Part shown: positions 14,611 to 22,768 of the stretch, in pieces
How positions within the stretch are numbered: the stretch's first letter is position 1
Layout: each line of letters starts with the position of its first letter
Assembly (NCBI GenBank): GCA_017427525.1
Contig: JAFRSP010000032.1
Span: 1-34,258, forward strand
DNA length: 34,258 nt
From: Clostridia bacterium
Lineage (GTDB): Bacteria > Bacillota > Clostridia > Oscillospirales > Feifaniaceae
Direction of reading: 5' to 3'
The notes under the pieces: model-generated
Database searches by the model: none
The model's input: the letters and a program-made list of their open reading frames with translations, nothing else
Told to the model about the DNA's origin: nothing
Translations under genes and position numbers: made by a program

Positions 14611-15783
14611 TTAGAAGGTGTAGTAGTCGCAGAGGATCATGAAATAGTTGGGGTATTCGGTCTCAGCGCCGTCGGTTCCGGTCTCCACGTAGGTGTGGAT
14701 ATCGGCCTTGCCTTCGCCGCCCGCGATCTCGCTGATGATACCGAAGAGCACATCGGTGTCAACGCGGCCGTCGGTCTCGCCCTTGATCCACTTCTCGGCA
14801 TAACGCACGCCGGCTTCGACCTCGAGCATGTTGATCGGCACGGGCCAGGTGGACATACGTCCGGTGTTGCCGGCCTCAGCGACCTTCGCAGTGATCTGGT
14901 CGAGCATATACTGCACATCGCCCTCATGTCCGGACACATCGATACCGAGGGCAGAGGGATAACCGTGATAGGGAGAGGGGCAGCACTGCTGCGGGAAGAT
15001 GGCTCCCAACTCAAGCACGCGCTTGATCAAAGGTTCCTGCATGCCGCAGTTGGTGGAGAACAGAGCGGTATTTTTTCCGTACTGCTCAACCTTGCGCGGC
15101 ACATCGTCCAGGATGAACTGCTGGGCGCCGGAGAGGCCCTGATCGCCGGTGGGATCGGGGGCGTTCTCGTCCACAAAGGTGATGCCCATCTCTTCGCAGG
15201 TTTCCTTGAGAAGATCGCGGCGGGCGGCCAGCGTAGCATAGCTCATATGACGGGGGAAGGAATAGTGCACAAAGGTGGTGGCGCCCTGCTTGGCAGCCTG
15301 CTCGATGATGGTTCTGCCCATCGCGATCTCATCGGTGTTCAGAACGATGTCGGCCTTGGCGGAGATGACTCCGGGATCCTCGCCGGGCACACCGCAGACA
15401 AACAGCAGGTCGGGGCGGGTTTCGCGAACCTTGTCGATAGCGGCTGCAGCGCCGGGGATGGCCTGCACGAACACGATCGCCTCAACGTCGGGATCAGAGG
15501 CCAGGCTGACGACCTGCGCGATGGTCGTCTCGGTCTCGGTGGAGAAGTTGTCGGGATAGGTCGCCGTGACGATACGGTCGGGGCCGTATTCCTTCAGCAT
15601 GTTCTGAGCGGCCTGATACTCTTCTTCACCCTGGGACACGGTGCTGGTGATGATGCCGATCTTCCAGTTCTCGTTGAAGCCGGACTCGTCGTCAGCCGGG
15701 GTCGTGTCGTCGGTCCCGCGGCAGGCGGTCAGCGCAAATACCATTGCGAGGGCCAGCAGCAGACTCAAAACTTTTCTGGTCAT
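14611..15783 (-). CDS. DUF3798 family lipoprotein, probable substrate-binding protein
   Basis: 390 aa. The lipoprotein signal peptide ends in the lipobox LTAC (about residues 18-21), followed by an acidic linker. The mature protein looks like the DUF3798 family, a periplasmic-binding-protein-like fold. It begins WKIGIITSTVSQGEEEYQAA and contains DPDVEAIVFVQAIPGA, KADIVLNTDEIAMGRTIIE and FVHYSFPRHMSYATLAARRD. LFSTNCGMQEPLIKRVLE follows. Genes for a double ATPase and two permeases follow in the same direction, so it is probably the ligand receptor of that importer. The ATG at 15783 follows AAGGAGGAA. The ligand is not known for the family to my knowledge. Confidence 0.9.
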   Translation of the reverse strand: MTRKVLSLLLALAMVFALTACRGTDDTTPADDESGFNENWKIGIITSTVSQGEEEYQAAQNMLKEYGPDRIVTATYPDNFSTETETTIAQVVSLASDPDVEAIVFVQAIPGAAAAIDKVRETRPDLLFVCGVPGEDPGVISAKADIVLNTDEIAMGRTIIEQAAKQGATTFVHYSFPRHMSYATLAARRDLLKETCEEMGITFVDENAPDPTGDQGLSGAQQFILDDVPRKVEQYGKNTALFSTNCGMQEPLIKRVLELGAIFPQQCCPSPYHGYPSALGIDVSGHEGDVQYMLDQITAKVAEAGNTGRMSTWPVPINMLEVEAGVRYAEKWIKGETDGRVDTDVLFGIISEIAGGEGKADIHTYVETGTDGAETEYPNYFMILCDYYTF

Positions 15784-15879
15784 GTTTTAGGTTCCTCCTT
15801 GAAAAATGTCCCGTACCTCTTGATTCGGGAAATCCGTTGTTTCTTCGCGCCGCAGTTGCGCCGCGCCCAACATGTATTT

Positions 15880-15908
15880 ATCTTATCACAACTTTTCCAC
15901 ACTTGCAA
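15880..15908 (-). promoter_or_regulatory. Promoter of the DUF3798 ABC operon
   Basis: On the minus strand TTGCAA (15908-15903), a 17-base spacer and TAAGAT (15885-15880), about 97 bases before the lipoprotein start. Confidence 0.6.
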
Positions 15909-15997
15909 GTAAATGTTGCGAAATTTTGACCGATTGTTTGCAGGACGATCTGTTTCCCCCATTTTTTCAGCTTCTGCTTCTCTTTGCCGTCCCGTTG

Positions 15998-16006
15998 TGC
16001 TATACT
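15998..16006 (+). promoter_or_regulatory. Extended -10 promoter element of proC
   Basis: TGCTATACT (15998-16006) is an extended -10 element about 85 bases before the proC ATG. No good -35 is seen at 17 bases, which fits an extended -10 promoter. It diverges from the DUF3798 operon promoter. Confidence 0.5.
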
Positions 16007-16090
16007 GAGTTCATATCGATTTGGTTTATCCGCAAATCCAAATACTACCCGGGCGGCAAGATCCGTCCGTACAGTCGGGAGGTCAAATAT

Positions 16091-16882
16091 ATGAAGGTAT
16101 CTTTCATCGGCATGGGAAACATGGGCTATGCTATCGCCAGAGGGCTTCTGGAGTCCGGCGCTCTGAAAGGGGAGGAGCTTTTCGCCTACGATCCAAACCC
16201 CGCAAAAGTCGATCTGCTTGTTCAGGACTTTCAGGCCGGAAAACTCGACCGACTCTCGGAAGTTGCCGACAGCGATCTCATTTTTGTGGCGGTCAAGCCC
16301 TATGTGGTGGAACAGGTGCTGCGCGAGCTGGGCGATGCGCTCGCCGAAAAAGCAGTGGTCTGTATCGCGTTGGGCTGGCGCTTTGAAGAGCTGAACGCCG
16401 TGCTTCCCTCCTCTACGCGCCATCTCTCGGTGATGCCGAACACCCCCATGCAGGTGGGCGAGGGGATGTGCATTTTCGAAGAGCGCAACACGCTGACGGC
16501 CTCCGAGCACGCGGCTGTTCGGCAGCTGTTTGCATCCATTGGAGAGGTGGAGATCCTGCCCACGCGGCTCATGAGCTCGGCCGGCACCGTGACCGGCTGC
16601 GGTCCCGCTTTTGTCTACATGGTCATCGAGGCGTTGGCCGACGCCGCCGTTTACCACGGAGTGACCCGGGCCGACGCCTACCATTTGGTGGCGCAAACCG
16701 TGCTGGGCGCCGGAAAAATGGTGCTCGAAACGGGACTCCATCCCGGCCAGCTCAAAGACAACGTCTGTTCCCCCGGCGGCACCACCATCCGCGGCGTGGC
16801 CAAACTCGAAGAACTGGGGCTTCGCAGCGCCCTCATCGAGGCGATCCGAGAGATCGAAGGCACCAACCGTCCCGACCGTTAA
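16091..16882 (+). CDS. proC: Pyrroline-5-carboxylate reductase
   Basis: 263 aa, the normal ProC length. It catalyses the last step of proline synthesis, NAD(P)H-dependent reduction of 1-pyrroline-5-carboxylate, in the cytoplasm. The N-terminal Rossmann motif is FIGMGNMGYAIARGL (GxGxxG at residues 7-12). The middle has FVAVKPYVVEQVL and SVMPNTPMQVGEGM. The C-terminal dimerisation domain shows TVTGCGPAFVYMVIEALADA and SPGGTTIRGVAKLEE, the ProC signature. The frame is open back to 15872 but GGGAGGT before the ATG at 16091 fixes the start. No other proline genes are adjacent; it appears to be a single-gene transcript ending at the terminator at 17061. Confidence 0.96.
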   Translation: MKVSFIGMGNMGYAIARGLLESGALKGEELFAYDPNPAKVDLLVQDFQAGKLDRLSEVADSDLIFVAVKPYVVEQVLRELGDALAEKAVVCIALGWRFEELNAVLPSSTRHLSVMPNTPMQVGEGMCIFEERNTLTASEHAAVRQLFASIGEVEILPTRLMSSAGTVTGCGPAFVYMVIEALADAAVYHGVTRADAYHLVAQTVLGAGKMVLETGLHPGQLKDNVCSPGGTTIRGVAKLEELGLRSALIEAIREIEGTNRPDR

Positions 16883-16890
16883 TTGACTCG

Positions 16891-16939
16891 TTTGTGACAT
16901 GTTTGTGGTTTATATATGATTTATTTGTGACGTGTTTGT
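16891..16939 (+). repeat. Two 16-bp direct repeats 33 bases apart
   Basis: TTTGTGACATGTTTGT (16891-16906) and TTTGTGACGTGTTTGT (16924-16939) differ at one base. They are spaced 33 bases start to start, about three helical turns, just after the proC stop in an otherwise AT-rich spot (TTTATATATGATTTA between them). They could be paired protein-binding sites or a chance duplication. Confidence 0.8.
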
Positions 16940-17060
16940 TTTCTTTTTCCAGGAATTCCGCCGCAGCTTTCCACGAGGGCGCCCTGTCTGCGGAACTGTT
17001 CCATACTTCGCAGCGGCGTATCTTTCCGCCCGTCGGGTTTTCACATCTTTTCGTCTCCTT

Positions 17061-17104
17061 CCCCTTTTCCGGCTGTTGCACCGCCGGAAAAGGGGAGTTT
17101 TTTC
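17061..17104 (+). terminator. Terminator of proC
   Basis: CCCCTTTTCCGGC (17061-17073) pairs perfectly with 17083-17095 around a nine-base loop and is followed by AGTTTTTT. It lies about 180 bases after proC. Confidence 0.85.
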
Positions 17105-17220
17105 TTTTTCGGTTTTTGCGCCCGGCTTTTGCGAAATCGCCGGTTTTTCAGCAAAGTTTTTCCAGTGGTATCAATGGAGAAACAGGGCAAACTGAAACCG
17201 CGAAAGGAGTGAACTGAATC

Positions 17221-17451
17221 ATGAGCGCACCGTATCTTCGAAAAGAATTTCCGAACGGCGAATCGATTCCCATTGATGCGCAGGATGTGCTGGACGCCGG
17301 TATCGTCCTCCCGGAATACGACGACGTCCGTCGCCCCGGCTACAACTATCGGGACCCTCACGCACCGTCTCACATCGGCGAGCCCAAGCGCTTTCCGGAA
17401 ATCCGCGACGCGGCGTATCAGTTCCCGGAGGAAGCTGATCCGATTCTGTAG
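17221..17451 (+). CDS. Small hypothetical protein, 76 aa
   Basis: I do not recognise this protein. It starts at ATG 17221 behind AAAGGAG with about an 11-base gap. It is rich in proline, acidic residues and tyrosine. It has no membrane segment, signal peptide or cysteine, and so looks like a small soluble, perhaps extended, cytoplasmic protein. The C-terminal half includes YDDVRRPGYNYRDPH and EPKRFPEIRDAAYQFPEE. It stands alone between the proC terminator and an 18-bp bidirectional terminator. The Shine-Dalgarno site, the flanking terminators and a codon pattern like neighbouring genes argue that it is real. Confidence 0.65.
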   Translation: MSAPYLRKEFPNGESIPIDAQDVLDAGIVLPEYDDVRRPGYNYRDPHAPSHIGEPKRFPEIRDAAYQFPEEADPIL

Positions 17452-17531
17452 CGATCCGGCTGCCGGCCGATGATTTCGCCTGTCTGGGAAATTCTTCTCT
17501 TTGGAAGTTGTTTCTCTCGAAAACGCAAAAG

Positions 17532-17569
17532 AAAAGAGGGAAGGCTTTTTCAAAAGCCTTCCCTCTTTT
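17532..17569. terminator. Bidirectional terminator between the 76-aa gene and rnhA
   Basis: An 18-bp perfect stem (17532-17549 with 17552-17569) with A and T runs at its ends works in both directions. It ends the plus-strand small gene and the minus-strand rnhA. Confidence 0.9.
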
Positions 17570-17665
17570 CTCTGTCTCTCGGCTCTGCGGCCGGACGCTG
17601 TTTTCCGCCGCCAGTTTCTTCTCAAGAAGCTTTTTTCTGCTTGCGCCGATTTCATCTTTGACGCT

Positions 17666-18139
17666 TTAATCTTCTTCTTTCTCACGATAGCCGGGATCCG
17701 GCTGCACGGCGGCCGCAGCAGCAGCCACGGCCAATTCGTCGCAGCGGTTGTTCAGGGCGTTGTCGGCATGCCCCTTCACCCATACCGGCTCCACCCTGTG
17801 CCGTGCCAGTTCGGCGTCCAAGGCACGCCAAAGATCGGGATTGACCACCGCCGACCCGTCCGCTTTGCGGAAACCCCGCCGCTTCCAGCTCTCCAGCCAC
17901 CCGAGGCGCAGGGCGTCTACCAGATATTTGCTGTCGCTGTAAAGCGTGACCTCGCAGGCCTCTTTCAGGGCCTGCAGCCCCACGATGGCGGCCGTCAGCT
18001 CCATTCGATTGTTGGTGGTCCTTACATATCCGCCGGACAACTCCAGCCGGTGTTCTTTATAACAGAGCACGGCCCCGTATCCCCCGGGGCCCGGATTGCC
18101 GCTGCACGCTCCGTCCGTATAAAGTACTACCTGTTTCAT
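17666..18139 (-). CDS. rnhA: Ribonuclease HI
   Basis: 157 aa, typical RNase HI length. It cleaves the RNA strand of RNA-DNA hybrids in the cytoplasm. The catalytic carboxylates are visible: Asp9 in [14 protein letters not shown], Glu47 in NNRMELTA, Asp69 in [12 protein letters not shown], and Asp134 in NNRCDELA. His124 is in [10 protein letters not shown]. The frame is open upstream to 18205, but GAGGAG before the ATG at 18139 and the family N-terminus set the start. The last 20 residues are alanine-rich and then charged. It is a monocistronic minus-strand gene between plus-strand neighbours. Confidence 0.95.
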   Translation of the reverse strand: MKQVVLYTDGACSGNPGPGGYGAVLCYKEHRLELSGGYVRTTNNRMELTAAIVGLQALKEACEVTLYSDSKYLVDALRLGWLESWKRRGFRKADGSAVVNPDLWRALDAELARHRVEPVWVKGHADNALNNRCDELAVAAAAAAVQPDPGYREKEED

Positions 18140-18290
18140 TACGCTCCTCAAATTCCGTTTCGTCAATGCCTCTCCCACGAAGGTGGGTTTTTCAAAGCAT
18201 AGCATAGTTCCCGGATCCTTTTCAAGTCCGTCCTCTTTGTTTCTGCCTCTTTTAGGTGCAGACTCCCTCCCACAAAAGCAGGCAGACCCA

Positions 18291-18319
18291 TTGAAAAATC
18301 ACACAGCATATGCGATAAT
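18291..18319 (+). promoter_or_regulatory. Promoter of the pseudo-deacetylase gene
   Basis: TTGAAA (18291-18296), a 17-base spacer and GATAAT (18314-18319), about 85 bases before the start at 18406. Confidence 0.6.
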
Positions 18320-18405
18320 TGACACGGAGGGAACGGCCTGTTCCCCCTGCCGTTTTTTCCCTGATTTTTCGGCCCTTTTCCTGATTTTTCGAAAGGAGGC
18401 GAGCC

Positions 18406-19434
18406 ATGCGTAAAAAGACCGTCCGCATGACGGCGCTGCTTCTGACACTTGCCCTGGCGCTGTCGCTGTCGTCCTCGCTGCATCAGCCCATCCGCGCCGA
18501 TGATTCGGACGGGGCCTGGCGGCTGGTGCTGGACGATGCAATCACCTATCCCGACCCCGCGCTCGCCCCCATTGTGCGAGACGGCGTGGTCTACCTTCCC
18601 GTGGAACTGGTGCTGCCCCCTTTGGGCGCCGATTATCAGATCGATGAGCTCTCCCGCACGCTGAGTCTCTATCGCGGCGAGCAGATCGTCGCCATCAACC
18701 TTCTCACCAGCCAGGCCATCACCTCCGACGGACGCTTTTTGTCCACCGAGGCCTTCTATTCCAACCCGACCTATTATGTGCAGGCCTCCTTTGCAGCAGG
18801 CGAATTCGGCGGGAAACTGACCCGCCTTTCAAACGGAATCTATCGCATCACCACAGGCAGTCAGGCCCTGAGCGACGATGAAATGGTGCTGCTGATGAAG
18901 AGCATGCCCTCTTTCTCTCCCCGGATCGTCGACCAGCCCACGGTCTATCTGCTTTTTCACGGCGCGGGGGCCGGGTTGTCAAAAACCCTGTCGCTGCTCT
19001 CCCAGCACGGAATCTCTGCAACCTTCTTCTTCTCGGCAAACGACATTGCGCAGAATCCCGGCGCGCTCCGCCGCGTCTATATCGCCGGCCACCGCATCGG
19101 CGTCTATGCGCCGCAGGGAAAAGTGCAGGAGGTCACGCGCGCCAACGACCTGCTGCAGAAGGTGCTCAAGCTGCGCACCGGCCTTGTCTATGCCCCGTCA
19201 AATACCACGGCGCTTCAAAATGCGGGATATCAGGTTTGGAATGCCAGCCTCCTTTCCTCCGCGCAGCAGGGCGAGCTTTCGCTGACCCGCATTCTCTCCA
19301 CCGTCGGCTGGACTACCTCGGTCTGGTTCGACGGCTCCGCCTCCTCCGCCGAAGTGCTTGCCGCGATTCTCAACGCCATTGAATCCATGCGCTTGAAAAC
19401 CGCCATTGAAACGGCCTCTCCCTTTCACTTTTAA
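18406..19434 (+). CDS. Secreted protein: amine-oxidase-N-like stalk domain plus degenerate NodB fold
   Basis: 342 aa with a signal peptide (RKKTVRM, a hydrophobic stretch to about residue 25, then polar). Residues about 40-155 resemble the copper-amine-oxidase N-terminal (stalk) domain: VVYLPVELVLPPLGADYQID then LSLYRGEQIVAINL. Residues about 175-335 look like a polysaccharide deacetylase (NodB) domain: PTVYLLFHGAGAGLSKTLSL, LLSQHGISATFFFSANDI and AGHRIGVYAP. The metal-binding TFDDG motif is replaced by LLFHGAG, and the usual H-S/T-xx-H after IG is missing (IGVYAPQG), so catalysis is not expected. It may bind cell wall or glycan. The ATG at 18406 follows AAAGGAGG. Fold assignment is by pattern only. 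Confidence 0.75.
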   Translation: MRKKTVRMTALLLTLALALSLSSSLHQPIRADDSDGAWRLVLDDAITYPDPALAPIVRDGVVYLPVELVLPPLGADYQIDELSRTLSLYRGEQIVAINLLTSQAITSDGRFLSTEAFYSNPTYYVQASFAAGEFGGKLTRLSNGIYRITTGSQALSDDEMVLLMKSMPSFSPRIVDQPTVYLLFHGAGAGLSKTLSLLSQHGISATFFFSANDIAQNPGALRRVYIAGHRIGVYAPQGKVQEVTRANDLLQKVLKLRTGLVYAPSNTTALQNAGYQVWNASLLSSAQQGELSLTRILSTVGWTTSVWFDGSASSAEVLAAILNAIESMRLKTAIETASPFHF

Positions 19435-19467
19435 GCTTCAGTGGAAAGCCGTGGGCTTTTCTCGTCT

Positions 19468-19500
19468 TGGGCTCCCTCAAGCAGAGCCAAAAGGTTTTTT
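19468..19500 (+). terminator. Possible terminator after the pseudo-deacetylase gene
   Basis: TTGGGCTC and GAGCCAA (19468-19490) form a short stem with one bulge, followed by AAGGTTTTTT. A smaller GAAAGCC/GGCTTTTC hairpin lies just before it (19444-19461). Confidence 0.5.
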
Positions 19501-19508
19501 CTGCTTTC

Positions 19509-19537
19509 TTGTGCAGCGTCTTGCAATGTGATATAAT
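19509..19537 (+). promoter_or_regulatory. Promoter of murI
   Basis: A perfect TATAAT (19532-19537) with an extended TG at 19529-19530. The -35 at 19509-19514 (TTGTGC) is weak, with a 17-base spacer. It lies about 95 bases before the murI start. Confidence 0.65.
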
Positions 19538-19631
19538 AAGAATTCCCATATTCATTCTGCTCTATATCATTCGGATTCGATCCGGAAAGGGCGGCGCGGA
19601 CACAGTTTCGCTCCGCAAGGGTTTATCTGTT

Positions 19632-20447
19632 ATGGACAATCGCGCCATCGGCGTTTTTGATTCCGGCCTCGGCGGGCTGACGGCGGTTTCCGCCCTCCGA
19701 GAACTTCTCCCCAACGAAAACATCGTCTATTTCGGGGATACCGGCCGCGTCCCCTATGGAACGCGCAGCGCAGAAACCATCTGGCGCTATGCCGCGCAGG
19801 ACGTTCGTTTTCTTCTCGGACAGGATATCAAATGCATCGTTGTGGCCTGCGGCACCGTGAGTTCGGTCGCCTTTCCCAAGCTGCATGAGCTGACCGAGCT
19901 TCCGATCCTCGGCGTGATCTCTCCCACCGTAAAGGCGGCGGTGCGGGCCAGCCGCAATCGGCGCATCGGCGTGGTGGGCACCAATGCCACCATCCGAAGC
20001 GATACCTATCGCCGCGGACTTCTGGAGGAAGACCCCTCCATCCAGGTGCTCTCCAAGCCCTGTTCCCTGCTGGTTCCCCTAGTGGAAGACGGGCGTTTTT
20101 CCCCGGGCTGTACCGTCACCGAGATGATGGTGCAGGAATATGTCTCTCCTCTGCTCGAACAGAAGATCGACACCCTGATCCTGGGTTGCACGCACTATCC
20201 CCTTTTAACCGATATCTTTCACGAGCTGTGCGGGGACTCGGTCTCCCTGATCAACCCCGGATATGAAACGGTTCTGGCGCTGCGCCAGCTGCTCTTAGAG
20301 CAAAATGCGCTGCGGGAAGACCCCTCTCCCTCCTCGGAGCGTTACTACGTCAGCGATTCCGAGCAGCAGTTTTTGCAGTATGCCGAGATGTTTCTGCAAA
20401 ACCGCGTGCGCGGCCCCGTGCAGCGCATCGATATCGAATCCTACTAA
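19632..20447 (+). CDS. murI: Glutamate racemase
   Basis: 271 aa. It supplies D-glutamate for peptidoglycan by cofactor-independent racemisation with two cysteines. Asp10 is in GVFDSGLGGLTAVSAL. Cys73 is in VVACGTVSSVAFP and Cys186 in LILGCTHYPLLTDIF, the two expected catalytic cysteines. YFGDTGRVPYGTRS is also typical. The Asn that usually follows the first cysteine (ACNT) is Gly here. The frame continues upstream to 19467, but the family N-terminus begins at the ATG at 19632. The Shine-Dalgarno (AAGGG, 12 bases before) is weak. It precedes the DUF1934-argS pair. Confidence 0.95.
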   Translation: MDNRAIGVFDSGLGGLTAVSALRELLPNENIVYFGDTGRVPYGTRSAETIWRYAAQDVRFLLGQDIKCIVVACGTVSSVAFPKLHELTELPILGVISPTVKAAVRASRNRRIGVVGTNATIRSDTYRRGLLEEDPSIQVLSKPCSLLVPLVEDGRFSPGCTVTEMMVQEYVSPLLEQKIDTLILGCTHYPLLTDIFHELCGDSVSLINPGYETVLALRQLLLEQNALREDPSPSSERYYVSDSEQQFLQYAEMFLQNRVRGPVQRIDIESY

Positions 20448-20533
20448 GTCAATTCTCCAAATCCCCGCGCTTTTTTGCGGGGTTCTCCCTGTTTTCGCAA
20501 AGATCGTCATCAGAGAAAGGAGGCCGCCTATTT

Positions 20534-21049
20534 ATGAAGTCCATCACGGTCAAACGACGAGAAAACAACGCCATCATCTCCATTCGGGGAAGACAGTATT
20601 ACGAGGACACATCAGACAGCATTGAGCTCATGACCGACGGTTGTTTTGAAAAGCAGGGCGACGCCTACCTCATCTCCTACGACGAGACCGCCGTCACCGG
20701 TATGGACGGGACCCGGACCACCATTCTGGTGGAGCCCGACAACCGTGTGACCCTCACCCGCATCGGCGATGTGATCCAGTCGCTCATCTTCGAGCCCGGC
20801 AAACGCAGCAACGGGCACTATTCCGTGGAAAACGGCGATTTGATGCTGACGGTCGACGCCGGCCGTATCATCAACCGCCTGAGCGATCAGGGCGGCTCTC
20901 TCTTCGTCGACTATCAGCTTGAAATCAACAGTCAGCTCATGAGCAAAAACAATTTTTTGATTAAAATTAAGGAAACGGGCTCTGCCGCCGATCACAAAAA
21001 ACCTGCGGGGCCGCGAACCGACAGCACTGGAGGAATCAAACATGCCTAA
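20534..21049 (+). CDS. DUF1934 (YwiB-like) family protein
   Basis: 171 aa, a small soluble protein of the DUF1934/YwiB family, a lipocalin-like beta barrel of unknown function commonly found directly before argS in Firmicutes. Family-like segments are SIELMTDGCFEKQGDAYLIS and YDETAVTGMDGTRTTI. HYSVENGDLMLTVDAGRI and GSLFVDYQLEINSQLMSKN follow. The ATG at 20534 follows AAAGGAGG (at about 20515). The last 25 residues are polar and the gene overlaps argS by eight bases, so the two are probably translationally coupled. A small GC stem (20464-20481) lies upstream of its ribosome binding site. Confidence 0.88.
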   Translation: MKSITVKRRENNAIISIRGRQYYEDTSDSIELMTDGCFEKQGDAYLISYDETAVTGMDGTRTTILVEPDNRVTLTRIGDVIQSLIFEPGKRSNGHYSVENGDLMLTVDAGRIINRLSDQGGSLFVDYQLEINSQLMSKNNFLIKIKETGSAADHKKPAGPRTDSTGGIKHA

Positions 21050-22733
21050 GAATCCCGCTGAGCTTGCGGCGGCAGCCGTGCGCGAAACCATCCTCGCCGC
21101 CTATCAGAAAGCAGTGGAAGCAAATCAGCTCCCCGAAGGCGCGCCCGAAGACTTTGACGTCAGCGAGCCGCGCGACAAGAGCCATGGCGATCTGGCCGCA
21201 AACTTTGCCATGCTGTGGGCCAAGCCTCTGCACCTGGCTCCCCGCAAGATTGCCGAGATCGTCGTCGGCAACGCCGAGCCGCACCCCTCTATCGAGAGCA
21301 TCTCCATCGCCGGACCGGGCTTTGTCAACGTCACCCTCTCTCCCGCATGGTATGGCGATGTGCTCCGCGCCGTCGACGAGGGCGGCGACAGTTACGGAAA
21401 GACCGGAGGAAACGAGGGACGCCGCATCCAGGTGGAGTTCGTCTCCGCCAATCCAACCGGCCCCATGCATCTGGGCAACGCCCGCGGCGGCGTGCTGGGC
21501 GACACGCTTGCCTCCATCCTGGCCTGGACCGGCGCCTATGTGGAGCGTGAATTCTACCTCAACGACACCGGCAACCAAATCGACCTTCTGGCCCGCTCGC
21601 TCGAAAGCCGCTACTTCGAGCATTTCGGAGATGCGACGACCTACCCCTTCCCGGAAGACGGCTATCACGGCGACGACGTGACCGCCCATACCGAGGCCTA
21701 TATCGCACAAAACGGCGACTCTTTGCTGAAGGCCAGCGAAGAGGACCGCCGCGCAGCCCTCTCTGCCTTTGCGCTGGAGCGCAACGTTAAAAAAATGGAG
21801 GAGGATCTCGCCCGCTACCGCATTTTCTACGATGTGTGGTTCCGCGAGTCCTCCCTCTATCCCCAAGACGTCGACGACGCCCTTGCCCTGATGGAGCAGA
21901 ACGGCGCGCTCTATGAAAAAGACGGAGCTCTGTGGTTTGCCGCCACAAAATTCGGCGCGGAAAAGGACGACGTGCTTCGCCGTGCCAATGGCTTCTATAC
22001 CTATTACACCGGCGATATCGCCTATCACCGCAATAAATTCCTGGTGCGTGGCTTCGACGAGGTCATCGATATCTGGGGTGCCGATCACCACGGTCATGCC
22101 GTGCGGTTTGCCTCGGCCATGCGTGCCCTCGGACTCAAACCCGAGTCCCTCCGCTTTGTGCTGATGCAGCTGGTCCGCCTGATGCAGAACGGCGAGGTCG
22201 TGCGCATGAGCAAGCGCACCGGAAAGGCCATCGCTCTCTCCGATCTGCTCGACGAGATCTCTGTCGATGCGGCCCGCTTCTTCTTCTGCTCCCGTCAGGC
22301 CGACACCCAGATGGAATTCGATCTCGATCTCGCCGTCCGGCAGGACAGCGATAACCCTGTCTACTATGTTCAATATGCCCATGCCCGCATCTGCTCCATT
22401 GAGCGCAACCTGGCGGCCGAAGGCATCCTGCCCGATTCCCTGGCCGATGTGGACCTCTCTTTGCTCACCAAAAGCGAGGAGAAGGAGCTGATCCGCCATC
22501 TCTCCATGCTGCCGAACCAGATCATCCTGGCGGCCCGGGATCTCGATCCCTCCCGCATGACCAAATACGTGGTGGAAACCGCCACCCTCTTCCACAAATT
22601 CTACAATGCCTGCAGGGTCCGCAGCGAGGACGTTCCCCTTATGCAGGCGCGTCTTGCCCTCTGCCGCCTGACCGGCCAGGTCATTCGTAACGTGCTGGGA
22701 ATCCTCAAGGTTTCCTGCCCTGAAAAGATGTAA
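21042..22733 (+). CDS. argS: Arginyl-tRNA synthetase
   Basis: 563 aa, the usual length of class Ia ArgRS, which charges tRNA-Arg in the cytoplasm. The N-terminal Arg-tRNA-synthetase additional domain covers about residues 1-110. The HIGH-equivalent is in FVSANPTGPMHLGNARGG (HLGN). WGADHHGHAVRFASAM is conserved, and the KMSKS-equivalent is VRMSKRTGKAIAL. The C-terminal DALR anticodon-binding domain ends in CRLTGQVIRNVLGILKVSCPEKM, typical of the family. The start overlaps the DUF1934 gene and lies behind GGAGG at 21030-21034. No T-box leader is seen. Confidence 0.96.
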   Translation: MPKNPAELAAAAVRETILAAYQKAVEANQLPEGAPEDFDVSEPRDKSHGDLAANFAMLWAKPLHLAPRKIAEIVVGNAEPHPSIESISIAGPGFVNVTLSPAWYGDVLRAVDEGGDSYGKTGGNEGRRIQVEFVSANPTGPMHLGNARGGVLGDTLASILAWTGAYVEREFYLNDTGNQIDLLARSLESRYFEHFGDATTYPFPEDGYHGDDVTAHTEAYIAQNGDSLLKASEEDRRAALSAFALERNVKKMEEDLARYRIFYDVWFRESSLYPQDVDDALALMEQNGALYEKDGALWFAATKFGAEKDDVLRRANGFYTYYTGDIAYHRNKFLVRGFDEVIDIWGADHHGHAVRFASAMRALGLKPESLRFVLMQLVRLMQNGEVVRMSKRTGKAIALSDLLDEISVDAARFFFCSRQADTQMEFDLDLAVRQDSDNPVYYVQYAHARICSIERNLAAEGILPDSLADVDLSLLTKSEEKELIRHLSMLPNQIILAARDLDPSRMTKYVVETATLFHKFYNACRVRSEDVPLMQARLALCRLTGQVIRNVLGILKVSCPEKM

Positions 22734-22768
22734 TCTTCATCCTGCGCATTTCAAAAGGAGAAACCGTC

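Noticed and set aside
10301..15783. Second ABC operon as a branched-chain amino acid (Liv) system
   Set aside because: The ATPase is a single fused double-NBD protein of the RbsA/MglA type, and the lipoprotein is DUF3798, not a LivJ-like receptor.
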